64,000 nt of DNA from Marinobacter sp050379415 (GCF_050379415.1 NZ_JBNRLS010000002.1:620001-684000); one strand, 5' to 3'; shown: positions 44,169-53,468, counted from the first letter of the stretch. The notes: generated by a model from the letters alone, not told the origin. Made by a program: numbers and translations.

Positions 44169-45134
44169 ATGACTGTCCGGATTCGCAAGTACAGCTGGCA
44201 GCTGGCCCCCGGCCATATCCGGGAGATCCGCCAGCGCGTGTTTATCGAAGAACAGCGGGTGCCGCCGGAGCTGGAGTGGGACGATACCGACGAGATTGCG
44301 GATCATTTCCTGGCGGTACTGCCTGACAACACCCCGGTGGGCGTGGCCCGACTGTTCTCCAGTCTTGACGAAACTGCGCACATCGGCCGCATGGCAATCC
44401 TGCCGGACTATCGGGGCAAAGGCATCGGACAGGCGTTGCTGCGCCACCTGCTCGCAGAGGCCGCAGGCCAGTATGAAGAAGTCCGGCTGTCCGCCCAGGA
44501 ACACGCGATTCCTTTCTACCAAAGATCCGGATTCCATGTGTGCTCTGACGTCTATGACGATGTCGGTATTCCCCACTATGACATGCGTTGCCTTGCGCCG
44601 GAGCTCGCCATAGCCGCACTGGAGGAACGCGACAACCCCCTGCTACTGGAAGCGGATCGGCAAAGCTGGCTGTTTGATAACGAGCCCCACATGCTGGCCC
44701 TGATGGACTCCCTGGCCGGTCAGGCGGGGCAGCGGATCTGGCTGTATGACCGGTTGCTGGAACACGACCTGTACGACCGTTTCCGGTTCCGGGAGCTGAT
44801 TTCCGCCCTGGCCCGTCGCCACCGTCTCAGCGAAGTCCGGCTACTGATCCACGATGACAAACCCCTGGTCAAACGCCGTCACCAGCTGGTGGAGCTGATG
44901 CGCCGGCTGCCCAGCCGGATTGAGCTGAAGCTGGTGAACGACGACTATCCGGTGGAGGATCAGCCGTTCATGCTGATCGATCGGGAGGGCGTGCTGTACC
45001 GCCACAACTTTTACAAGCCGGATGGCTTCTGCAACTTTTCCGACAGTGGGCGGGTGAAGCTGCTGTCAGAGGCGTTCCAGCGCATGTGGGACGCCGGGCG
45101 AAGCTCCCTGGAGCTGCGCCAGCTACCGCTCTGA
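44169..45134 (+). CDS. GNAT acetyltransferase fused to an uncharacterised C-terminal domain
   Basis: 321 residues. Positions 1-140 are a GNAT domain (REIRQRVFIEEQRVPPELEW; acetyl-CoA loop LPDYRGKGIGQALLRHLLAE; PFYQRSGFHV). Residues 150-321 are a separate domain with no motif I can name with certainty (WLYDRLLEHDLYDRFRFREL, LLIHDDKPLVKRRHQLVELM, DREGVLYRHNFYKPDGFCNF). Pieces such as HDDKPLVKRRHQLVELMRRL recall phospholipase-D-like folds without a clear HKD motif. It is co-transcribed with roxA. The acetyl acceptor is unknown. The end overlaps the convergent LysR gene by 12 bases. Confidence 0.82.
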   Translation: MTVRIRKYSWQLAPGHIREIRQRVFIEEQRVPPELEWDDTDEIADHFLAVLPDNTPVGVARLFSSLDETAHIGRMAILPDYRGKGIGQALLRHLLAEAAGQYEEVRLSAQEHAIPFYQRSGFHVCSDVYDDVGIPHYDMRCLAPELAIAALEERDNPLLLEADRQSWLFDNEPHMLALMDSLAGQAGQRIWLYDRLLEHDLYDRFRFRELISALARRHRLSEVRLLIHDDKPLVKRRHQLVELMRRLPSRIELKLVNDDYPVEDQPFMLIDREGVLYRHNFYKPDGFCNFSDSGRVKLLSEAFQRMWDAGRSSLELRQLPL

Positions 45135-46133
45135 ATGGCGGACCTGCGGCAGGTCTGCGGATTCAAAGCGGGCACCGAAGGGCGCGAACTCCTCATCCAC
45201 TTCCTCTGCCACCTCGGCGATCAGCTTCCTCAGCCACTGGTGATCCGTGTTGTGCTGCAGTAACGGGCTCCAGGCCATTTTCAGCTCGAACGGCGGTATT
45301 TCGAACGGCGGCACCTTGACCACCAGGTTGGGGTTGTCCTTCTGAAGCCAGGCCGCCCGTGACGGCAGGGTGGCAATCAGATCGTGCTGCTCGGCCAGCA
45401 GCATCGCCACCTGGTAGTGGCGAGTGAACACGGAGATTTGCCGCTTGGCCCCCATGCGCCCGAGCGCCTCATCCACCCAGCCAAGACGCTGCACGTCTTT
45501 GGGATTCACCCCCACACCAACGCCAAAACCGGTCTTGCTGACCCAGATATGGCTCGCCGCCAGGTAGGTATCCAGGGTGAACGGCTCCTTGAGGATCGGA
45601 TTCCGGGCATTCATCAGGCAGGCGAAATACTCGGTCCAGAGCGTTTTCTGGTGAAACGACTGGGGAATCTTGTCGAAGCGGTTAATGGCCATATCCAGCC
45701 GCCCCTGCTCCACGTCCAGGAAGCTCACGTCACTGGGGGTCAGCACATCCAGGGTGACATGGGGCGCCTCCTGGCGGATCCGGCGCAGGACCCGGGGCAT
45801 CAGGCAGGATTCGGCGTAGTCACTGGCCATAATCCGGAACACCCGTTGGCTCTCCATGGCCGAGAATGGCGTTTTCTCCTGAACCGCCTGTTCGATATCC
45901 GACAGGATGCCTCGAACCAGCGGCTGCAGTTCCCTGGCCCGCTCCGTGGCGGTCATGCCCTCGCTGGTTCTGACCAGTAACGGATCGGCAAACAGATCCC
46001 GCAATCGACGCAGGCCGTTACTCATGGCAGGCTGGGTGATCCCGAGATGGTTGGCCGCCTTGGTCACGTTGCGTTCCCGCAACAGCACATCCAGATACAC
46101 CAGCAGGTTGAGGTCGACACGGGAAAGATCCAT
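45123..46133 (-). CDS. LysR-family transcriptional regulator
   Basis: 336 residues from MDLSRVDLNLLVYLDVLLRE. The winged HTH (VTKAANHLGITQPAMSNGLR, RLRDLFADPLLVRT) resembles NodD/SyrM/LeuO-type LysR proteins. A PBP2-like ligand domain follows. The frame extends upstream to 46229, but ATG 46133 has GGAG at six bases and gives the family start. It is divergent from the hybrid kinase. No adjacent enzyme gene points to a regulated pathway. Confidence 0.88.
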   Translation of the reverse strand: MDLSRVDLNLLVYLDVLLRERNVTKAANHLGITQPAMSNGLRRLRDLFADPLLVRTSEGMTATERARELQPLVRGILSDIEQAVQEKTPFSAMESQRVFRIMASDYAESCLMPRVLRRIRQEAPHVTLDVLTPSDVSFLDVEQGRLDMAINRFDKIPQSFHQKTLWTEYFACLMNARNPILKEPFTLDTYLAASHIWVSKTGFGVGVGVNPKDVQRLGWVDEALGRMGAKRQISVFTRHYQVAMLLAEQHDLIATLPSRAAWLQKDNPNLVVKVPPFEIPPFELKMAWSPLLQHNTDHQWLRKLIAEVAEEVDEEFAPFGARFESADLPQVRHSER

Positions 46134-46382
46134 CAGGCGCTCCGGCGTTGCGTCAGGGAAAGTCGGATAGCGGCTAGCCAGCCAATCGCTACATTCACCG
46201 CAATGATACATCTGCGATAGAAAATTCACAAAATCTATAGGATGGATTCTCCACGTTATTCAAAACACGGATTCCATTCGCCTTTTCTGCTACCCTTGCC
46301 CTCGCGTGTTGAATACTATCGGCAAACCGCAGTAGCCGGGCTCCGATGCTTAACCTGCCGGGAACAGAGACAGCAACTACCC

Positions 46383-48707
46383 GTGACCAACACTTTCAAG
46401 AAGCGACTTTCCTACAGGCTGACCCGAGACACCCTCCTCGTCGCCATGGCGCTGGGGCTTGTGCTGAACCTGGTCCAGATCACCCTGGACTATTTCAGTG
46501 CCAGGGATGCCATGGAAGCGGAAATCAACGCGCTGATCGAGATCAGTCACAGCCCGGCATCCCAGATTGCGTACAACATCGATGTCCGCCTCGCCGAGGA
46601 ACTGCTTGATGGCCTGCTGCGCCATCCGGCCACCATCGATGCCCGTATCATCGACAACGAAGGGCATACCATGGCGGCGGCCAGTCAGAGTAGCCCCGTG
46701 TCTCCCTACCGCTGGCTCAGTGACCTGCTGTTCGGGGACAGCCGCTCCTTCAGCTCGGAACTCGAGGTGCGTCAGCTTGCCAACCTGCCCCTGGGGGAGC
46801 TCGTCGTCACCATTGATACCTTTCACTACGGACTGCAGTTCCTCAAACGAGCCGCCTATACCCTATTCAGCGGCCTGCTGAAAAGTCTGGCACTGTCGGG
46901 TGCCCTGCTGGCGATTTTCTACGTGGTACTGACCCGCCCCATGATGAATGTCATCGGTGCGCTGAGCCGGGTTTCCGCCGATTCCCCGGAAAAGATCCGA
47001 CTGCCCGTGCCCGCACGGCATGAGCAGGACGAGATCGGCACCATGGTCGGCATCATTAACCAGCATCTGGAAACCATCGACTCCAGTCTGGAACAGCTGC
47101 GCGACGCAGAGAGCGCCATCAAGAACTACTCCAATCAGCTGGAGCAGGAAGTCGCTGACCGCACCCGCGAAATCTCGGACAAGAACGCAGCGTTGCAGCG
47201 GGGCAACCGGGCCCTGGTAAGAGCCAAGGAAGATGCCGTCCGCAGGGCCCGGTCGCGGGCCAACTTCCTTGCCAGCATGAGCCACGAAATACGCACACCG
47301 CTCAATGGTGTCCTGGGCATGCTGGGAGTCGCGCTTGAGGGCGAGCTGGACCCGGCTCAACGCAACCGGATCGAGATCGCGCTGAATGCAGGCGAAAGTC
47401 TGCTTGGCCTGCTCAACGATATTCTGGATATTTCCAAAGTCGAGGCCGGCAAGCTCAATCTGGAAAATATTCCGTTCAGCATGCGACACCTGATCGAGGA
47501 ATGCGCGACCCTGCACTCCCAGCAGGCCCGGGCCAAGGGCATTGACCTGGTCAGCGAAATTGATCCGGAACTGCCGGAAACCTTTCTCGGCGATCCCACC
47601 CGGACCCGACAGATTCTCAACAACCTGATCAGCAATGCCATCAAGTTCACCGATGCCGGGCATGTGAAGATCAAGGCTACCCATTCCGGGGGCAGTCTGC
47701 GCCTGGAAATCATCGATACCGGCATTGGCATGTCCCGGGAAGGGTTGCACCGGATTTTCTCCCCCTTCTCCCAGGCCGATACCGACACCACTCGCCTCTA
47801 CGGCGGCACCGGCCTCGGCCTGACCCTTTGCCGGCAACTGGTGGAGCGGATGCACGGGCAGATCATGGTGGATTCCCAGGAAGGCAGCGGCACCCATTTT
47901 ACCGTCACCTTGCCCCTGCCCGTTCACGAAGAACCCGAATCACGCGCAGCGGTTGAATCGATTCCGGAGAAGCTCCAGCAGATTGGCGTTGCGCTGGCGG
48001 TGCCACCGGCGCATCCCCACCGTCTGGCACTGGAGAGCCAGTTGAGGGCCTGGGGAATACCGGTCCGGGGCGCAAGCCGACATCCCGAGGGCATCCTGTT
48101 GTCAACGATCGACGCGGGTGACACCGAAACCATGGCGTATGCGGACAACTGGTCCGGGGAAGGCGTCATTCTCGCCGAGGCCAGGGGCAACAGCGTAGAC
48201 GGCCATACAGACCACCAGATTCTGTCGCTCCCCCTGAGGCGGGATGAACTGTACCGGTGCCTGTGCCGGGCTGCCGGGCTGATGCCGGCAGAACAGGCGC
48301 AGGAACAGCAAGCAGAAGTGCCGACCGGCCCCATCCGACCCTTGCAGATACTATTGGTGGAAGACAATCAGGTGAACCAGCTGGTCGCCAGCAGCCTGCT
48401 GAAAAAGCTTGGCCACCGCGTGGACCACGCAGAAAATGGCAAGCGGGCACTGGAAGCCCTGAAGAATGCCTCCTATGACCTGGTCCTGATGGACTGCCAG
48501 ATGCCGGTCATGGACGGCTATGAGGCCACCCGGCAGATTCGCGAGAACCCGGACTGGAAAGACCTGCCCGTGATTGCGGTCACGGCCAATGTCATGCAGG
48601 GGGACCGGGAGGACTGCATTGCCGCCGGCATGAGCGACTACATCACCAAGCCCTACAACCGGGACCAGCTCCGCAGCGCTATCAGTCGCTGGGCGCCCCG
48701 GGAGTAA
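46383..48707 (+). CDS. Hybrid histidine kinase, SagS-like
   Basis: About 774 residues from a GTG at 46383. A first membrane helix (TLLVAMALGLVLNLVQITLD) and a periplasmic sensor of about 150 residues come first. The second helix (SLALSGALLAIFYVVL), a HAMP region and a coiled coil follow. HisKA has His301 in SHEIRTPLNG, and the HATPase has ISNAIKFTD and GGTGLGLTLCRQLVERM. A degenerate receiver-like stretch and a C-terminal receiver with Asp704 (LVLMDCQMPVMDGYEATRQI) complete it. The frame opens at ATG 46242, but those 47 residues look non-coding. Architecture and neighbours match Pseudomonas SagS, a surface-attachment sensor; orthology is inferred. Confidence 0.85.
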   Translation: MTNTFKKRLSYRLTRDTLLVAMALGLVLNLVQITLDYFSARDAMEAEINALIEISHSPASQIAYNIDVRLAEELLDGLLRHPATIDARIIDNEGHTMAAASQSSPVSPYRWLSDLLFGDSRSFSSELEVRQLANLPLGELVVTIDTFHYGLQFLKRAAYTLFSGLLKSLALSGALLAIFYVVLTRPMMNVIGALSRVSADSPEKIRLPVPARHEQDEIGTMVGIINQHLETIDSSLEQLRDAESAIKNYSNQLEQEVADRTREISDKNAALQRGNRALVRAKEDAVRRARSRANFLASMSHEIRTPLNGVLGMLGVALEGELDPAQRNRIEIALNAGESLLGLLNDILDISKVEAGKLNLENIPFSMRHLIEECATLHSQQARAKGIDLVSEIDPELPETFLGDPTRTRQILNNLISNAIKFTDAGHVKIKATHSGGSLRLEIIDTGIGMSREGLHRIFSPFSQADTDTTRLYGGTGLGLTLCRQLVERMHGQIMVDSQEGSGTHFTVTLPLPVHEEPESRAAVESIPEKLQQIGVALAVPPAHPHRLALESQLRAWGIPVRGASRHPEGILLSTIDAGDTETMAYADNWSGEGVILAEARGNSVDGHTDHQILSLPLRRDELYRCLCRAAGLMPAEQAQEQQAEVPTGPIRPLQILLVEDNQVNQLVASSLLKKLGHRVDHAENGKRALEALKNASYDLVLMDCQMPVMDGYEATRQIRENPDWKDLPVIAVTANVMQGDREDCIAAGMSDYITKPYNRDQLRSAISRWAPRE

Positions 48708-48737
48708 CCCCCCTCCGGATTCCGGGGCACAATGCCG

Positions 48738-49223
48738 CTACAGCAACTCTTCAATATCCTTCCGGATCGCCTCGGGTTTGGCGGTGGGCGGGTAGCGGCG
48801 CACAACCCGGCCGTTACGATCCACCAGGAACTTGGTGAAGTTCCATTTGACCTTCTCTGATCCCATCAGGCCCCGCGCTTCCTGCTTCAGGAATCGGTAC
48901 AGGGGATGTGTTCCGTCACCGTTCACCTCGATCTTGGCAAACATGGGAAAATCCACGCCATAATTGAGGCTGCAGAACTGGCTGATGGATTCATCGGTGC
49001 CCGGATCCTGGTTCATGAACTGATTGCAAGGAAACCCCAGAACTTCCAGGCCTTGTTCGTTCAGGTCCTTGTATAAGGCCTGAAGACCTTCAAACTGGGG
49101 CGTGAAACCACACTTGCTGGCCGTGTTCACGATCAGCAATACCTTATCGCGGTAGGCCTCCATGCTCTGTTCGTTGCCCTGAATATCACGAACGGTAAAA
49201 TCGTAGATACTGGATTGCGCCAT
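48738..49223 (-). CDS. Cysteine-type glutathione/thiol peroxidase
   Basis: 161 residues of the GPx family, reducing hydroperoxides with glutathione or thioredoxin. The peroxidatic residue is Cys38 in NTASKCGFTPQFEGLQ, not selenocysteine. GFPCNQF supplies a likely resolving cysteine, and VKWNFTKFLVD gives the conserved Trp/Asn. It is convergent with the hybrid kinase gene (30-base gap) and divergent from alaA, a neighbourhood similar to Pseudomonas. Confidence 0.93.
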   Translation of the reverse strand: MAQSSIYDFTVRDIQGNEQSMEAYRDKVLLIVNTASKCGFTPQFEGLQALYKDLNEQGLEVLGFPCNQFMNQDPGTDESISQFCSLNYGVDFPMFAKIEVNGDGTHPLYRFLKQEARGLMGSEKVKWNFTKFLVDRNGRVVRRYPPTAKPEAIRKDIEELL

Positions 49224-49459
49224 TCTGGTCTCCTGTGGTGAGCGCGAGGTTCCTGATTGTGACCAAGTCCGATGGAAAATAACACGCCGTTACAGGCCAC
49301 TTGATCACAAAACCGGGAATTCGCCTGAGGTTTACTCCCTACATCCGCCACAATTCATCATAATTACCCTGTTGTAGCGCACCCTCGCTCCGATAGAATA
49401 AAGCCTTCCGTCAACCGGACGGCTGTGTATCCGTATTACCTCTCAAGGAACCTGAATTC

Positions 49460-50674
49460 ATGCAGAACTACTACAAGTCCGCCAAGCTCGATAACGTCTG
49501 TTACGAAATTCGTGGAGTGGTTCTGCGTGAGGCGCGTCGGCTGGAAGAAGAAGGTCACCGGGTACTCAAGCTCAACATCGGCAACCCGGCCGCGTTCGAG
49601 CTTGATGTGCCGGAAGAGATCCAGCAGGACGTCATCTACAATATGCATCAGGCTCAGGGCTATGTGGAGTCCAAGGGCCTGTTCTCTGCCCGCAAGGCGG
49701 TCATGCATTACTGCCAGCAACGCGGCATCGACAAGGTGGATATTGACGACATCTACCTGGGTAATGGCGTCAGTGAACTGATCGTGATGTCCATGCAGGC
49801 GATGCTCAACACCGGGGACGAAGTACTCATTCCGGCACCGGATTATCCGCTGTGGACCGCCGCGGTCACCCTGTCCAGTGGCAAACCGGTGCATTACCGC
49901 TGCGATGAGGAACAGAACTGGTTTCCGGATATTGACGATATCCGCAAGAAGATCACCCGGCGCACCCGTGCCATCGTGCTGATCAATCCCAACAACCCGA
50001 CCGGGGCGGTCTATTCCACCGAGTTGCTGGAGCAGGTCATCGAACTGGCCCGCAAGCACAACCTGATCGTGCTGTCGGACGAGATCTACGACAAGATTCT
50101 CTACGACGGCACCCGGCACGTGTCCACCGCTTCCCTGGCGGATGATGTCCTGTTCTTCACCTACAATGGCTTGTCCAAGAATTACCGCGCGGCCGGATAC
50201 CGCTCCGGCTGGATGATCATCAGCGGCGCCAAACACCGCGCCCGGGACCTGGTGGAAGGCATCGAGATGCTCTCCAACATGCGCCTGTGCGCCAACGTGC
50301 CGGCCCAGCTCGCCATCCAGACCGCCCTGGGTGGATACCAGTCCATCGACGATCTGGTCGCCCCGGGGGGCCGCCTGTTCGAGCAGCGCGATACCGCCTG
50401 GCGGATGCTGAACGATATTCCCGGTGTCAGCTGTGTGAAGCCAGAAGGTGCTCTGTACCTGTTCCCGAAACTGGATCCGAAGAAGTTCCCCATCGTCAAT
50501 GACGAGAAGCTGGTACTTGACCTGCTGCTGCAGGAAAAGATCCTGCTGGTACAGGGGTCGGCGTTCAACGTGGATGACAAACAGCACCTGCGGGTGGTCT
50601 TTTTGCCGAGGGCGGACACTCTCGAGGACGCCATGGGCCGCCTCGGCAATTTCCTGAGCAAATACCAGCAGTAA
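49460..50674 (+). CDS. alaA: Alanine-forming aminotransferase AlaA
   Basis: Class I PLP aminotransferase, 404 residues. It is closest to E. coli AlaA, which makes alanine from pyruvate and glutamate. N-terminal LDNVCYEIRGVVLREARRLE, LINPNNPTGAVYS, SDEIYDKILYDG and the PLP lysine Lys240 in NGLSKNYRAAGYRSGWM support this. AAGGA precedes the ATG. A small unknown gene follows after 10 bases and htpX after that. Confidence 0.92.
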   Translation: MQNYYKSAKLDNVCYEIRGVVLREARRLEEEGHRVLKLNIGNPAAFELDVPEEIQQDVIYNMHQAQGYVESKGLFSARKAVMHYCQQRGIDKVDIDDIYLGNGVSELIVMSMQAMLNTGDEVLIPAPDYPLWTAAVTLSSGKPVHYRCDEEQNWFPDIDDIRKKITRRTRAIVLINPNNPTGAVYSTELLEQVIELARKHNLIVLSDEIYDKILYDGTRHVSTASLADDVLFFTYNGLSKNYRAAGYRSGWMIISGAKHRARDLVEGIEMLSNMRLCANVPAQLAIQTALGGYQSIDDLVAPGGRLFEQRDTAWRMLNDIPGVSCVKPEGALYLFPKLDPKKFPIVNDEKLVLDLLLQEKILLVQGSAFNVDDKQHLRVVFLPRADTLEDAMGRLGNFLSKYQQ

Positions 50675-50684
50675 CGGACAAGTT

Positions 50685-51152
50685 ATGGCAGACATTCACG
50701 TCGAGGAATTCTATAAGGACGTCGCCGTCGCCCTGGTCCAACTCTACGGTGTCTTTCCGCGCCGGGTGAACCTGTTCGTGGAAGACATTGCCGGGCCGGA
50801 CGAGCCCGATGAGTTCGGCCTGCACAGCAAGCGGCACATGGCCTGTTTCGGCGCCCTGCTCTGGCTTGAGGAGGAAGGGCTACTACGCTACGTGGATACC
50901 ATCCGTCAGGAAGCCCTCGACCAGGCTGTGCTGACCCGGGATGCCTTCATCCGGCTCAGCGCTCCGGCGCCCCAAGCCCTGGCCGATGCAGCCGGTGTAC
51001 AAATGGCCAAAACCGACAACCTGCCCCGGTCCGTCCGGCGGGACCTCTCCACCCATATCCATCTGATCCGCCAGGCGCTGAAGAGCGGCAACTCTGGGCG
51101 CATCAGCCAGGTGGTCCAGGCTACTTTTTTCGCCGACAGCAGCTACCATTAA
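50685..51152 (+). CDS. Conserved protein of unknown function between alaA and htpX
   Basis: 155 residues, soluble, no signal peptide or membrane helix. Features: an N-terminal VEEFYKDVAVALVQLYGVFP, then RRVNLFVEDIAGPDEPDEFG, HMACFGALLWLEEEGLLRYV and DQAVLTRDAFIRLS. The pattern 'hydrophobic helix - W-L-E-E-E-G-L' suggests a winged-helix-like fold, without proof. It starts 10 bases after alaA, so it is in the same transcript. Comparable small genes sit between alaA and htpX in Pseudomonas. Confidence 0.8.
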   Translation: MADIHVEEFYKDVAVALVQLYGVFPRRVNLFVEDIAGPDEPDEFGLHSKRHMACFGALLWLEEEGLLRYVDTIRQEALDQAVLTRDAFIRLSAPAPQALADAAGVQMAKTDNLPRSVRRDLSTHIHLIRQALKSGNSGRISQVVQATFFADSSYH

Positions 51153-51245
51153 ATCGCGGTAATACTCTTGAAGCCGAGAACCCGGGCCGCATATTCCGGT
51201 CAGATGGGTGAATTGTGTCTTTGACTGAACTTTCAAGGAATTAAC

Positions 51246-52127
51246 ATGCGCATACTGCTGTTTCTGGCGACCAACCTCGCGGTCATCGTGGTGGCCAGTT
51301 TTACCCTGCGTTTGCTGGGTGTCGACAGTTACCTGAGCCAGCAAGGCATCGAATACGGCTCGCTGCTGGCATTTGCGGCAGTGTTCGGCTTCGCCGGTGC
51401 CCTGATTTCACTGTTCATTTCCAAGCCGATGGCAAAATGGAGTACCAAGGCACAGGTGATCGAATCACCCCGGACTCCGGCCGAGCGCTGGCTGGTGGAT
51501 ACCGTCGCGGAACTGGCCCGCAACGCGGGAATCAAGACGCCGGAGGTGGCCATTTTCCCCGCTTCCCAGTCCAACGCGTTCGCCACCGGCTGGAACAAGA
51601 ATGATGCGCTGGTGGCCGTCAGTGAGGGCCTTTTGCACCGTTTCAACAAGGACGAAATTCGGGCAGTACTCGGTCACGAGATCGGTCACGTGGCCAATGG
51701 GGACATGGTGACCCTGGCGCTGATTCAGGGTGTGGTGAACACCTTCGTGATCTTCGCATCGCGGGTGATCGGCTCTTTTGTGGACCGGGTAGTGTTCAAG
51801 AATGAACAGGGCCACGGCATCGGTTTCTTTGTCGTGAGCATTGTCGCTGAGATCGTTCTTGGCATCCTGGCCAGTACTATCGTGTTCTGGTTCTCCCGTC
51901 GCCGGGAGTACCGGGCGGATATTGCCGGTGCCCAGCTGGCGGGTCGCTCGGCGATGATCAATGCTCTGGCACGGCTGAAACAGGAAAGTGAAGTGCCGGA
52001 TCAGATGCCGGATTCGCTGCAGGCGTTCGGTATCAACCGCGGTGCCCGGGCGGGTCTGAGCGCTCTGTTCATGACGCATCCGCCGCTGGAAGATCGTATT
52101 CGAGCGCTGCAGGAAGCGAATCTCTGA
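51246..52127 (+). CDS. htpX: Membrane metalloprotease HtpX
   Basis: Zinc protease of the inner membrane that degrades misfolded membrane proteins under envelope stress. The 293 residues have two N-terminal helices, the zinc site HEIGH (His144, Glu145, His148) in RAVLGHEIGHVANGDMV, two more helices and the third ligand region SRRREYRADIAGAQLAG. AAGGA lies upstream of the ATG. The gene is followed by the large inverted repeat at 52149. Confidence 0.96.
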   Translation: MRILLFLATNLAVIVVASFTLRLLGVDSYLSQQGIEYGSLLAFAAVFGFAGALISLFISKPMAKWSTKAQVIESPRTPAERWLVDTVAELARNAGIKTPEVAIFPASQSNAFATGWNKNDALVAVSEGLLHRFNKDEIRAVLGHEIGHVANGDMVTLALIQGVVNTFVIFASRVIGSFVDRVVFKNEQGHGIGFFVVSIVAEIVLGILASTIVFWFSRRREYRADIAGAQLAGRSAMINALARLKQESEVPDQMPDSLQAFGINRGARAGLSALFMTHPPLEDRIRALQEANL

Positions 52128-52148
52128 AGACTTGCACAAAGGTTCGAT

Positions 52149-52268
52149 AGCTCCGCTGGTGGGGCCACCCTTCCGAAACTGTGCGGAGCCATGGATGGCG
52201 GAGCTCAAGCGTCACAGGGACGTGCCGCCAGGAGCGTGTTTCGGAAGGGTGGCCCCACCAGCGGAGCT
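52149..52268. repeat. Long palindromic element, copy B (31-bp arms)
   Basis: A perfect 31-base inverted repeat (52149-52179 against 52238-52268) encloses a 58-base centre. The reverse complement of the centre shares ACGTCCCTGT, ACGCT and CTCCGCCATCCATGGCTCCG with copy A. The arms differ from copy A (CGCTGGTGGGGCCACCC here) yet pair perfectly. It lies between the convergent ends of htpX and pdxB, where it could end both transcripts; no T-run is present. Confidence 0.9.
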
Positions 52269-52298
52269 CCCCCCAAGTTAACGCCTGACGGACATCCC

Positions 52299-53453
52299 TC
52301 AGATCTTCAGTTTGAAACCAATCGCTCTGAAACTGTCCTGCAGGGACTTACTGGTTCCTTTGAGCTGGACCTTCAGACTGGAGCATTCCCTTCTTACCGG
52401 GTAATCCCGGCGCAGGCGGTCGAACGCGGCGCCCCTTTCTTCTGCACTACCGTTCATGGCGAGGCGTAAACGGACATCGTCCTCTCGGGGGTCGTAACAG
52501 GCCCTGAGCGCGGTCTTGATGGCCTTGTCTTCGTCAGCCGCCGAGGTAAACGAAACCTTGCTCAAAGCGGGTTCCGGGAGGAACTGGCCGGCTTTTTTGC
52601 GGATCGGCAGACCCAGGAAGTTGCTGAGCGCCTGATAGATCATTTCGGTGCCCTGGACCTTACCTTCCAGGCTGTAACCGGCGATGTGGGGGGTTGCCAG
52701 CCAAGCCAGGTCCACCAGTTCCGGGTCGATTTTCGGTTCCCGCTCCCAGACATCCAGGGCAACGAGAGGCGGGTTGGCGGAGGTCAGGCGCTGCTTGAGG
52801 ACCGAGGTATCGATTACTTCGCCACGGCCGGCACTGATAAGGAGTTGGTCGGAGGTGAGTCCGGCGAGTTCGCGTTCTCCGATCATGTGGAAGGTGGCGT
52901 GGGGGCTGTTCCGGGTCAGCGGAGTGTGGAGGCTGACCACGTCGCATTCCATGGCTTCGTCCAGGCTGACGAATTCCGGGCCCTGTTCGCCTTCCCGTTC
53001 GGCCCTGGGCGGATCGCACAGTCGGGTGGTGAAGCCGAGGCGTTCCAGCTTGGCTGCCAGCTCACCGCCGACGTTGCCGACACCGACGATACCGACACTC
53101 AGGTCCGTCCAGTCAGTCAGGCCACGCCTCTCGGCATAAAGTGAAAGTACCGAAAGAACGTATTCGACGACGCTGTTGGCGTTGCAGCCCGGCGCGGCGG
53201 AGAAGCGGATGCCCTGCTCTTCCAGCCACTGGAGATCCACGTGATCGGTGCCGATGGTAGCGGTTCCAACGAAGCGGACACGGCTGCCTTCGAGCAGTTC
53301 GCGGTTGACCCGGGTTACGCTCCGGACCAGCAGGATGTCGGCATCCCGCACGTCTTCGGGGCTCATGTGGCGGCCGGAAACCCGGCGGATTTCGCCCATA
53401 TCTCCGAAGAAGGAGTCGAGTAACGGAATATTCTCGTCAGCTACGATCAGCAT
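52299..53453 (-). CDS. pdxB: Erythronate-4-phosphate dehydrogenase
   Basis: Second step of de novo pyridoxal phosphate synthesis. The 384-residue D-2-hydroxyacid dehydrogenase starts MLIVADENIPLLDSFFGDMG. It contains the NAD motif VGIVGVGNVGGELAAKLERL, SAGRGEVIDTSVL and TPHIAGYSLEGKVQGTEMIY, and the PdxB-specific C-terminal dimerisation domain. It follows rhlB by 15 bases on the same strand. Confidence 0.95.
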   Translation of the reverse strand: MLIVADENIPLLDSFFGDMGEIRRVSGRHMSPEDVRDADILLVRSVTRVNRELLEGSRVRFVGTATIGTDHVDLQWLEEQGIRFSAAPGCNANSVVEYVLSVLSLYAERRGLTDWTDLSVGIVGVGNVGGELAAKLERLGFTTRLCDPPRAEREGEQGPEFVSLDEAMECDVVSLHTPLTRNSPHATFHMIGERELAGLTSDQLLISAGRGEVIDTSVLKQRLTSANPPLVALDVWEREPKIDPELVDLAWLATPHIAGYSLEGKVQGTEMIYQALSNFLGLPIRKKAGQFLPEPALSKVSFTSAADEDKAIKTALRACYDPREDDVRLRLAMNGSAEERGAAFDRLRRDYPVRRECSSLKVQLKGTSKSLQDSFRAIGFKLKI

Positions 53454-53468
53454 GGTCGTCTACGTCCT

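Noticed and set aside
46242..46382. Upstream ATG start of the hybrid kinase
   Set aside because: It adds 47 residues with no conserved pattern before the first membrane helix. GTG 46383 fits a normal inner-membrane kinase better, although its ribosome site is weak.
48738..49223. Selenoprotein possibility for the glutathione peroxidase
   Set aside because: The active-site codon encodes Cys38; there is no in-frame TGA.
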